Positions 1-5,263 of a DNA stretch of 6,744 nt are shown here, one piece after another. Source of the DNA: Anaeroplasmataceae bacterium (GTDB taxonomy: Bacteria > Bacillota_I > Bacilli_A > Acholeplasmatales > Anaeroplasmataceae); contig JAIDMV010000040.1 of the NCBI GenBank assembly GCA_029050385.1, positions 1 through 6,744 of the forward strand, given 5' to 3'. The notes under the pieces were generated by a model. The model saw only the letters and a program-made list of their open reading frames with translations, was not told the origin of the DNA and searched no databases. Position numbers and translations under genes: made by a program. Each line of letters opens with the position of its first letter. Position 1 is the stretch's first letter.

Positions 1-86
1 CTATAAGTGTCTTAAAAGACAGTATCTATCTAAATATCCCTACATAGATAGAAACTTTTTTCATAAGCAAACTATAACTCTCCCAA

Positions 87-124
87 GATAAAGGGCAACC
101 CCAACGTGTAGGTTGCCCTTTATC
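87..124 (+). terminator. Hairpin terminator of an upstream unit
   Basis: A perfect 14-bp inverted repeat (87-100 pairs with 111-124, stem GATAAAGGGCAACC) encloses a 10-base loop. The stem is GC-rich in the middle, and its 3' arm ends in CCTTTATC followed by ATTATC, so the uridine tract is short and interrupted. It most likely terminates a gene lying left of the window, although no upstream gene can be identified. The 3' arm overlaps the proposed -35 box of the next operon, so terminator and promoter are packed together. An attenuator role for the downstream operon is less likely because the candidate promoter begins inside the hairpin's 3' arm. Confidence 0.7.
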
Positions 125-147
125 ATTATCTAAAAATGTTGTATAAT
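120..147 (+). promoter_or_regulatory. Candidate sigma-A promoter of the two-component/cls operon
   Basis: There is a perfect consensus -10 box, TATAAT, at 142-147. The best -35 candidate at suitable spacing is TTATCA (120-125, four of six matches), with a 16-base spacer. Transcription would then start near 153-155, leaving only about 14 bases of leader before the ATG at 168, just enough to hold the ribosome-binding site. The -10 box is convincing; the -35 box is weak, so an activator (possibly the encoded response regulator) may help, but no clear direct-repeat operator is visible upstream. Confidence 0.55.
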
Positions 148-167
148 AGAAAAAAGAAGGTGTGAAA

Positions 168-845
168 ATGTATACTGTGGCAATTGTAGAAGATGAGAAA
201 AATTTAGCTTCTTTAGTTATAAAGTATTTATGTGCTGAATCGTATAACGTGAAGTGGTATAGTACAGGCGAGGATGCATTAAAAGGTATGAAAGAAGAAG
301 TAATAGACCTTTGGATACTTGATATTATGCTTCCTGGAATTGTTAGTGGATACGATTTAATTAAGCTAATTAGAGAGAATACACCCACTATGCCAGTTAT
401 CTTCACCTCTGCTCGTGATCAGGATATTGATAAAATTATGGGCTTAGAATTAGGTAGTGATGATTATTTAGCCAAACCTTATTCGATAAGAGAATTAGTA
501 CTTAGAGTGAAAAATCTATTATTAAGAACATATCAATATAACAATACACATCTTCATAAAAATGAAGTGGTTGTGGGAAATTATACGATTGATAAAGATC
601 GTAGAAGTGTCTCTTTTAAAGGAGAGGGAATCTCATTAACTTCAAAGGAATATGATTTGCTTCTTTATCTTGTAACTCATCCTGGGAAGGCATTTTCTCG
701 TGATCAGATATTAAACGAAGTTTGGGGAGAAGATTATTTTGGTAGCGATCGTGTGGTAGACGATCTTTTAAGAAGACTTCGTCAAAAGATGCCAGAACTT
801 CAGATAGAAACAATCTATGGATATGGATATAGGATGATGCTATGA
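168..845 (+). CDS. OmpR/PhoB-family response regulator
   Basis: This is a cytoplasmic transcription factor of 225 residues, the usual length for the family. The N-terminal receiver domain (about 1-115) has the acidic pocket E8-D9, phospho-acceptor D52 in LDIMLPG, T80, and K103 followed by P104. A linker leads to a C-terminal winged-helix DNA-binding domain (about 125-225) with the family signatures LTSKEYDLLLYL, a recognition region around RVVDDLLRRLR, and the final wing hairpin IYGYGYRM. One residue is inserted after MLPG (IVSG where MDG is usual). ATG 168 is preferred over in-frame GTG 162 because AAGAAGGTG (154-162) is a well-placed ribosome-binding site for the ATG and overlaps the GTG. 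The stop overlaps the start of the kinase gene (ATGA), so the pair is translationally coupled. The regulon is unknown; the co-transcribed cls gene is the obvious candidate target. Confidence 0.95.
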   Translation: MYTVAIVEDEKNLASLVIKYLCAESYNVKWYSTGEDALKGMKEEVIDLWILDIMLPGIVSGYDLIKLIRENTPTMPVIFTSARDQDIDKIMGLELGSDDYLAKPYSIRELVLRVKNLLLRTYQYNNTHLHKNEVVVGNYTIDKDRRSVSFKGEGISLTSKEYDLLLYLVTHPGKAFSRDQILNEVWGEDYFGSDRVVDDLLRRLRQKMPELQIETIYGYGYRMML

Positions 846-2122
846 AAAAATTATCGATTACAGGACAAATTGCACTTCTATTTTCGTTTGTATTAATTAT
901 TTCTGCAGCGTTATTTACCACAGTTACTTTAAACAGATTAAAATTTGTAGCCGAACAAGAAACGTATTCTAGGCTTATAACCTATTCTTCACTTTTGGAT
1001 TCACACGATCAACGACCTGAAACAGTTATTAAGGATATGGAAATAGGCTTTGTAAAAATAAGAGAAAAAGCAATTGTTTATTCTAATGATATTCATTCCT
1101 ATATGAGCGAAGCGGAATTAAAAACAGTTCTAGAAAGTTTTAAGAATCAAAATAAACCAGTTATAAAAAGAAAAATGATTAATCTTGAAGGAAAAACGAT
1201 TTATTTTGTAGCAAATGTTTCAGAAGATGGACAAGGGGTTAATGTTATTATGACAAACTCTTTATATGTAAACAATTTGTCTAGAAATGTTTCTTTCCAA
1301 ATTATTACGGCTTTTATTATTATCATATGTTTTGCAACGCTTTGTATTGTTATTTGGAGTAACCAGTTTACAAAAAGATTACATCATCTTCAAGGGCATA
1401 TTTTAGAATTACCTAAAAATGGGTATAATATTTCTTATCAGGATGATGGCTTGGATGAGGTTGGTGAACTATCAAGGGCAATTGAAACCATGCGTGTAGA
1501 AATACAGGAAAGCGAACGTCAAAAACAAGAAATGCTTCAAAATATGAGCCACGATTTCAAAACACCAATTGCTGTAATTAAATCTTATGCAGAAGCTCAA
1601 CAGGATGGTATGGCTGATGAGAATAGTAGTAAAATCATTATAGCTCAAGCTGAAATATTAAAGAATAAGGTCAATCGTTTATTACAGTATAATTCTTTAG
1701 AGTATCTAGAGAAAAATCGTGAATTTGAAGAAGTAGATATGAAAGAAGTTGTTGAAGAGGTTGTTATGGGATATAAATTCCAAACAGAACTCAGCATTGA
1801 ATTAGATTTGACAGAAGATATTTTCTTTATGGGATATCGCGAAAATTATTTTACAGTGGTAGATAATATTATTGATAATGCAAGAAGATATGCAAAGACA
1901 AAAATTAAAGTGGTTTTAAAGAAAGATAGATTAAGAATATATAATGATGGAGAGCATATAGATGAGCAGTTTATTAAACATTCTTTCAAGCCTTATGAAA
2001 AAGGAAGCAAAGGGGAATTTGGATTAGGGATGTCCATTGTTCAAAAGACAGTAGACTTCTTTGGTATGCAGCTTATCGTAAAAAATGAACCCATCGGTGT
2101 GTCATTTATAATTACAAAATAA
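842..2122 (+). CDS. Sensor histidine kinase, two-transmembrane, HAMP-containing
   Basis: This is a membrane sensor kinase of 426 residues and partner of the preceding response regulator. Residues 7-29 form the first membrane segment. About 31-150 form an extracytoplasmic sensing domain that I do not recognise. Residues 151-173 form the second membrane segment, and a HAMP-type linker follows (about 174-225). The dimerisation domain carries the phospho-acceptor H237 in SHDFKTP. The ATPase domain shows an N box (DNIIDNARRYA, N342 and N346), a G1-like NDGEHI (368-373; NDG in place of the classical DxGxG, a variant I recall from other Gram-positive kinases), an F-box-like FKPYEKG (382-388) and the G2 loop GLG (394-396). 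All key catalytic residues appear present. The start overlaps the regulator stop by four bases, and AGGA at 831-834 is the ribosome-binding site. The signal sensed cannot be read from the sequence; the co-transcribed cardiolipin synthase hints at envelope or membrane stress. Confidence 0.94.
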   Translation: MKKLSITGQIALLFSFVLIISAALFTTVTLNRLKFVAEQETYSRLITYSSLLDSHDQRPETVIKDMEIGFVKIREKAIVYSNDIHSYMSEAELKTVLESFKNQNKPVIKRKMINLEGKTIYFVANVSEDGQGVNVIMTNSLYVNNLSRNVSFQIITAFIIIICFATLCIVIWSNQFTKRLHHLQGHILELPKNGYNISYQDDGLDEVGELSRAIETMRVEIQESERQKQEMLQNMSHDFKTPIAVIKSYAEAQQDGMADENSSKIIIAQAEILKNKVNRLLQYNSLEYLEKNREFEEVDMKEVVEEVVMGYKFQTELSIELDLTEDIFFMGYRENYFTVVDNIIDNARRYAKTKIKVVLKKDRLRIYNDGEHIDEQFIKHSFKPYEKGSKGEFGLGMSIVQKTVDFFGMQLIVKNEPIGVSFIITK

Positions 2123-2124
2123 TT

Positions 2125-2140
2125 GGAGGTGAATGGCTTG
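2125..2140 (+). promoter_or_regulatory. Ribosome-binding site that fixes a TTG start
   Basis: GGAGGTG (2125-2131) is a near-perfect match to the anti-Shine-Dalgarno sequence and is six bases from the TTG at 2138. The ATG at 2133 is only one base away and encodes just Met-Ala before TGA (2139-2141), which overlaps the TTG. The TTG is therefore the only sensible start of the cardiolipin synthase. Confidence 0.8.
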
Positions 2141-3670
2141 ACTCAAAACGAAAGAAGGAGTCTTCCAATTTGGAAGAAGATGTTTACAGTCTTATTAACA
2201 TTAATTGTATTTGCGTTACAAATTGCTTTATTTGCGTTAATGTTTCAAATTAACTTTTCAAATAAACTCAATATTATTTTATATCTAATCATAGAGGCAA
2301 TAGGCTTTATTTTGGTATTACACATCATTCATAAGCCTATTTTAACAAGCTACAAATTAACATGGTCTATTTTAATTTTAATTATGCCTTTACCATTTAG
2401 TTTGTTTTATGCCTTAAATTCTTCTAGTAGAAAATTGCCAAGATATAAACAAAGGAAAATTAATGCAGAACTACAAAAATATAATATAGGTAATACTGTT
2501 ATTAATGAATTAGCTTTGTTAGATTCTAAAGCTGTACGTTATGCAAAGGTTTTAAACTATCCAGTTTATAAAGACACTACATATACATTTTTGAGTGATG
2601 GAAGAATTAAATTTGATGATTTATTAATTGAACTTAAACAAGCCAAGAAATTTATTTTTATTGAAACTTTTATTATGGGAGATGGGTATCTTCTTTCCCA
2701 GCTATTACCTATTCTTCGACAAAAGGGAGAAGAGGGAATAGAAATAAAAATCATCTATGATGATTTAGGATCTAAGGCCACACTAAAGAATAAAACAATT
2801 AAACAAATAACAAAGATACCAAATTGTCAAATTACAAATTACAATCCATTAGGTTTAAATATTAACCCAGCATTTAATTATCGTGATCACCGTAAAATCA
2901 CAATCATTGATGGTAGAATAGCATATTGTGGTGGAGATAATTATGCTGATGAATATATCCATGAGAAAGAACGTTTTGGATTCTGGCGTGATAATTGTGG
3001 AAAATACGAAGGTGAAGCTGTTGCTAGTTTTACTGCAATGTTTATTGAAATGTGGTATATGTCAACAAAGAAAATTTTGAAATTAGAAGATTATTATATG
3101 AAATCAGAAATTTCAAGAAACTCTAGTTTTGTTATTCCATTTGGAGATGGGCCATCCAATCAAGTGAACTATAGTTATGATGTATTTCGTGCATTAATTA
3201 CAAGTGCGGATAAAACCCTTTATATTTCTACTCCGTATTTAGTTATCGATAATGGAATTCTTGAAAGTATTGTATTAGCTGCCAAAAGCGGTGTAGATGT
3301 AAGAATTCTTATGCCAGGAATCCCAGATAAAAAAACAGCATTCTATTTGGCTAGATCTCATTATAGAGATATATTAAATGCAGGTGGTAAGATATATGAA
3401 TTTACAAAAGGTTTTAATCATGCTAAGAACATTATTGTAGATAACAAATATGCGTTTATTGGAACTGTAAATATGGATTATCGAAGTATGTTTTTACACT
3501 ATGAATGTGGCGCTGTAATTTTACTTGATGATGAAATCCATCGTATGCAAGAGGACTTCTTAAAAGCCTGTGAAGAAAGTCATCAAATTACATATGAGGA
3601 ATGGAAAAAGAGACCTTGGTGGCAAAAGGTTGTATCTTATATTCTTTATTTATTTGCTCCACTATTTTAA
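2138..3670 (+). CDS. cls: Cardiolipin synthase (phospholipase D superfamily)
   Basis: This is a membrane enzyme of 510 residues expected to condense two phosphatidylglycerol molecules into cardiolipin plus glycerol. The N-terminus has hydrophobic segments at about 14-38, 43-64 and 75-92. Two phospholipase D HKD motifs follow: H251-x-K253-x4-D258 (YRDHRKITIID), followed by GGDNYADEYI and WRD, and H428-x-K430-x4-D435 (NHAKNIIVD), followed by GTVNMDYRS. The C-terminus is hydrophobic (YILYLFAPLF), as in other Firmicutes enzymes. The TTG at 2138 is chosen as start because GGAGGTG (2125-2131) lies six bases upstream. The in-frame TTG at 2123 has no ribosome-binding site, and the nearby ATG at 2133 is out of frame. 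The gene begins 15 bases after the kinase stop with no promoter or terminator between, so it is very likely the third gene of the operon. Minor cardiolipin-synthase-like transferase activities cannot be excluded. Confidence 0.92.
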   Translation: MTQNERRSLPIWKKMFTVLLTLIVFALQIALFALMFQINFSNKLNIILYLIIEAIGFILVLHIIHKPILTSYKLTWSILILIMPLPFSLFYALNSSSRKLPRYKQRKINAELQKYNIGNTVINELALLDSKAVRYAKVLNYPVYKDTTYTFLSDGRIKFDDLLIELKQAKKFIFIETFIMGDGYLLSQLLPILRQKGEEGIEIKIIYDDLGSKATLKNKTIKQITKIPNCQITNYNPLGLNINPAFNYRDHRKITIIDGRIAYCGGDNYADEYIHEKERFGFWRDNCGKYEGEAVASFTAMFIEMWYMSTKKILKLEDYYMKSEISRNSSFVIPFGDGPSNQVNYSYDVFRALITSADKTLYISTPYLVIDNGILESIVLAAKSGVDVRILMPGIPDKKTAFYLARSHYRDILNAGGKIYEFTKGFNHAKNIIVDNKYAFIGTVNMDYRSMFLHYECGAVILLDDEIHRMQEDFLKACEESHQITYEEWKKRPWWQKVVSYILYLFAPLF

Positions 3671-3678
3671 TATGAAAC

Positions 3679-3714
3679 AAAAGGGTTGTGCATCAAACTG
3701 AACACAGCCCTTTT
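3679..3714 (+). terminator. Intrinsic terminator of the two-component/cls operon
   Basis: A 12-bp stem (AAAAGGGTTGTG at 3679-3690 pairing with CACAGCCCTTTT at 3703-3714, one G-U pair) encloses a 12-base loop. The 3' arm ends in four Ts followed by ACTTTA. It starts eight bases after the cls stop codon. The symmetric A/T ends would allow some termination on the opposite strand too. Confidence 0.88.
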
Positions 3715-3720
3715 ACTTTA

Positions 3721-3784
3721 GAAAAAAACCAAAATGAAATACAGAAAAAAACCAAAATGAAATACAGAAAAAAACCAAAATGAA
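3721..3784 (+). repeat. 23-bp A-rich tandem repeat, 2.8 copies
   Basis: Two identical 23-bp units lie at 3721-3743 and 3744-3766, and a third copy matches for its first 18 bases (3767-3784). Each unit starts GAAAAAAACCAAAATGAA and ends ATACA in the full copies. The array lies between the cls terminator and the -35 box of the ATPase promoter, ending two bases before that box. Possible roles are an A-rich UP element, an array of regulator-binding sites, or a slippage-prone repeat whose copy number tunes expression. The 23-bp period is not a whole number of helical turns, so simple phased DNA bending is not strongly supported. Confidence 0.93.
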
Positions 3785-3786
3785 TA

Positions 3787-3815
3787 TTGATTTTGTATCC
3801 GATTCGGAGTACAAT
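3787..3815 (+). promoter_or_regulatory. Candidate promoter of the ATPase gene
   Basis: The -35 box TTGATT (3787-3792) and -10 box TACAAT (3810-3815, five of six matches) are separated by 17 bases. Predicted initiation is near 3822, which would leave a leader of about 11 bases beginning at the ribosome-binding site AGGTGAT (3822-3828). The spacer contains an 11-bp palindrome that could be an operator, and the tandem repeat lies directly upstream. Confidence 0.6.
3795..3812. promoter_or_regulatory. Palindrome in the promoter spacer, possible operator
   Basis: TCCGATTCGGA (3798-3808) is a perfect inverted repeat with a single central base. It is flanked by GTA on the left (3795-3797) and TAC on the right (3810-3812), giving an eight-base half-site with one bulged G at 3809. 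It lies between the -35 and -10 boxes and overlaps the -10 box, a classic repressor position. The bound regulator is unknown; the downstream ATPase has no obvious DNA-binding domain of its own. Confidence 0.4.
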
Positions 3816-3832
3816 AATATTAGGTGATATCA

Positions 3833-5119
3833 ATGAACAAAAAGTATTATCCAAGAATTGCAGATTCAATTCTAGATTTAAAACTCAGAGCCTTTGGTGC
3901 TGTGCATATAGTAGGGCCTAAATGGTGTGGAAAAACTACAACTGCTGAACAACAGGCTAAAAGCAGTCTTAAACTTCAAAAAATCACAGACAAAGAAGCC
4001 ATTATAAAAACGGCAGAAATTACTCCTGAGGTTCTTTTAGAAGGCAACAGACCAAGATTGATAGATGAATGGCAGGATGCTCCAACCTTATGGGATGCCG
4101 TTCGTAGTTATTGTGATGATAATCAAGGTAGAGGGCATTTTATACTGACTGGTTCAACTTCGAAAAAAGTAGAAACTTCACATACAGGTACAGGAAGAAT
4201 AAGCAGACTAAAAATGTATCCAATGAGCCTTTATGAATCTAAAGAATCTAATGGAGTTGTTTCGCTCGCTAAATTATTTGATGGTACAGAAAAGCTTGAA
4301 ATGGGCTGTACTTCTAATATGTCTATAGACGATATCATATTTGCATCTTGTCGAGGTGGTTGGCCCGAAAGTGTTATGATGGATGACAAAGAAGCACAAT
4401 TGCTTATAGCAAAAGACTATTTTGAACAAATCTTTGAAGTTGATATGTTTAAGGTGGATAAGACAAAGCGAAATAAATCCACTATGAAAGCTATATTAAA
4501 GTCTTATGCACGAAACATTTCAACTTTGGCTAAAAAAACGAATATTATCTCTGATGTTACTGCAACTAATAAAATAACAGAGCCAACACTAGATGATTAT
4601 ATTGATGTGTTAGAAAGATTATTTATTGTTGAAGATTTGTATGGATGGTGTCCATCCATTCGATCTGCAAGTGCAATTCGAAGCGGAAGAAAAAGAGAGT
4701 TTGTAGACCCCTCTATAGCCGTGGCAGCGCTTGGAGCTTCGCCAAGCAAATTAAGAGTTGATTTAAAAACGTTTGGTTTTATTTTTGAAACGTTATGCAT
4801 TAGAGATTTAAGAATTTATTCAAGTAAAATGAAGGGAGAATTATCTTACTATCATGATAAATTTGGATTGGAATGTGATGCTGTTTTATTTTTAGAAGAT
4901 GATAGATATGCATTGATTGAATTCAAATTAGGTGGTAGTGATATAGAAGATGGTGCCAAACATCTTTGTGAAATAGAAAGACTTATTCAAGAAAAAAACA
5001 AAGAAAAAAGTACATTTCAAAGATTACCAGATCTTAAAATTGTTATTACAGGAACACAACATGGATATAAAAGAGAAGATGGAGTTTTTGTGATTCCAAT
5101 TGGATGTCTAAAAGATTAA
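3833..5119 (+). CDS. AAA-type ATPase with C-terminal DUF4143 domain
   Basis: This is a predicted cytoplasmic ATPase of 428 residues whose biological role is unknown for this family. The N-terminal nucleotide-binding domain has Walker A GPKWCGKTT (28-36), Walker B LIDEW (76-80, D78 and E79), FILTGST as a sensor-like strand (103-109) and the family arginines in GRISRLKMYPMSLYES (121-136). A GGWPE motif (175-179) precedes a helical region. The C-terminal DUF4143 domain follows, with DPSIAVAALG and FETLCIRDL. E319, D349 and E363-x-K365 in LIEFKLG recall a PD-(D/E)XK nuclease fold; whether it cuts nucleic acid is not established. ATG 3833 is preferred over in-frame GTG 3824 because AGGTGAT (3822-3828) is the ribosome-binding site and covers the GTG. 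The gene has its own promoter and terminator and stands alone, so context gives no partner. Base composition resembles that of its neighbours. Confidence 0.9.
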   Translation: MNKKYYPRIADSILDLKLRAFGAVHIVGPKWCGKTTTAEQQAKSSLKLQKITDKEAIIKTAEITPEVLLEGNRPRLIDEWQDAPTLWDAVRSYCDDNQGRGHFILTGSTSKKVETSHTGTGRISRLKMYPMSLYESKESNGVVSLAKLFDGTEKLEMGCTSNMSIDDIIFASCRGGWPESVMMDDKEAQLLIAKDYFEQIFEVDMFKVDKTKRNKSTMKAILKSYARNISTLAKKTNIISDVTATNKITEPTLDDYIDVLERLFIVEDLYGWCPSIRSASAIRSGRKREFVDPSIAVAALGASPSKLRVDLKTFGFIFETLCIRDLRIYSSKMKGELSYYHDKFGLECDAVLFLEDDRYALIEFKLGGSDIEDGAKHLCEIERLIQEKNKEKSTFQRLPDLKIVITGTQHGYKREDGVFVIPIGCLKD

Positions 5120-5130
5120 TAGTTTAAGAT

Positions 5131-5171
5131 AAAAAAGGTTGCAATTCTTTGCTGAATTTGCAACCTTTTTT
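5131..5171 (+). terminator. Intrinsic terminator of the ATPase gene
   Basis: A perfect 14-bp stem (AAAAAAGGTTGCAA at 5131-5144 with 5158-5171) encloses a 13-base loop. It ends in six Ts followed by TAATTTTG, and begins 11 bases after the ATPase stop. The A tract on the 5' side could allow it to act on the opposite strand as well. Confidence 0.92.
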
Positions 5172-5190
5172 AATTTTGTTTATAAAAATG

Positions 5191-5236
5191 GAAAAAATAA
5201 AACGGAAAGACTAAAATGAATTTAGTCAATCCGTTT
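5191..5236 (-). terminator. Intrinsic terminator of the pectate lyase gene
   Basis: Read on the - strand, arms 5230-5236 and 5221-5227 pair with 5200-5206 and 5209-5215, giving two 7-bp helices separated by a symmetric 2x2 A-A mismatch (T-T on the other strand). The loop is five bases. The - strand continues into TTTTATTTTTT, a good uridine tract. The hairpin begins about 28 bases after the lyase stop codon. Confidence 0.82.
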
Positions 5237-5263
5237 CATAAAAGTTATAAGCTAAATTTAAAT

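Noticed and set aside
25..61. 8-bp inverted repeat (25-32 with 45-52) followed by a run of six Ts at 56-61, terminator-like.
   Set aside because: The stem is almost entirely A/T with a 12-base loop, so it would be unstable. A much stronger hairpin follows at 87-124.
1..91. Open + strand frame from base 2 to TAA at 89-91, possible tail of an upstream gene.
   Set aside because: Only 29 codons, with no recognisable motif, and the stop lies inside the terminator stem. A second frame ending at TAG 45-47 is equally possible, so neither can be supported.
26..406. 126-residue - strand ORF.
   Set aside because: It lies opposite the terminator, the promoter and the response regulator N-terminus, has no ribosome-binding site and no family features. 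It is a shadow frame.
616..921. 101-residue - strand ORF.
   Set aside because: It is antisense to the regulator-kinase junction, where both genes are well supported.
2566..2754. 62-residue - strand ORF.
   Set aside because: It is antisense to the cardiolipin synthase catalytic region and has no supporting signals.
3721..3784. CRISPR array or plasmid iteron origin.
   Set aside because: The units are contiguous with no spacers, there are no cas genes, and there is no replication initiator gene nearby. A promoter-proximal repeat is the simpler reading.
3721..3832. Insertion-sequence end or mobile-element border beside the ATPase gene.
   Set aside because: There is no transposase, no terminal inverted repeat pair at the gene borders and no target-site duplication that I can see. 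The inverted repeats at 3679-3714 and 5131-5171 are unrelated terminators.
4597..4800. 67-residue - strand ORF.
   Set aside because: It is antisense to the conserved part of the ATPase gene and has no ribosome-binding site.
3833..5119. Toxin-antitoxin or defence system centred on the ATPase.
   Set aside because: The gene stands alone between two terminators with no partner gene. The idea rests only on the nuclease-like C-terminal residues and is reported as a question, not a call.
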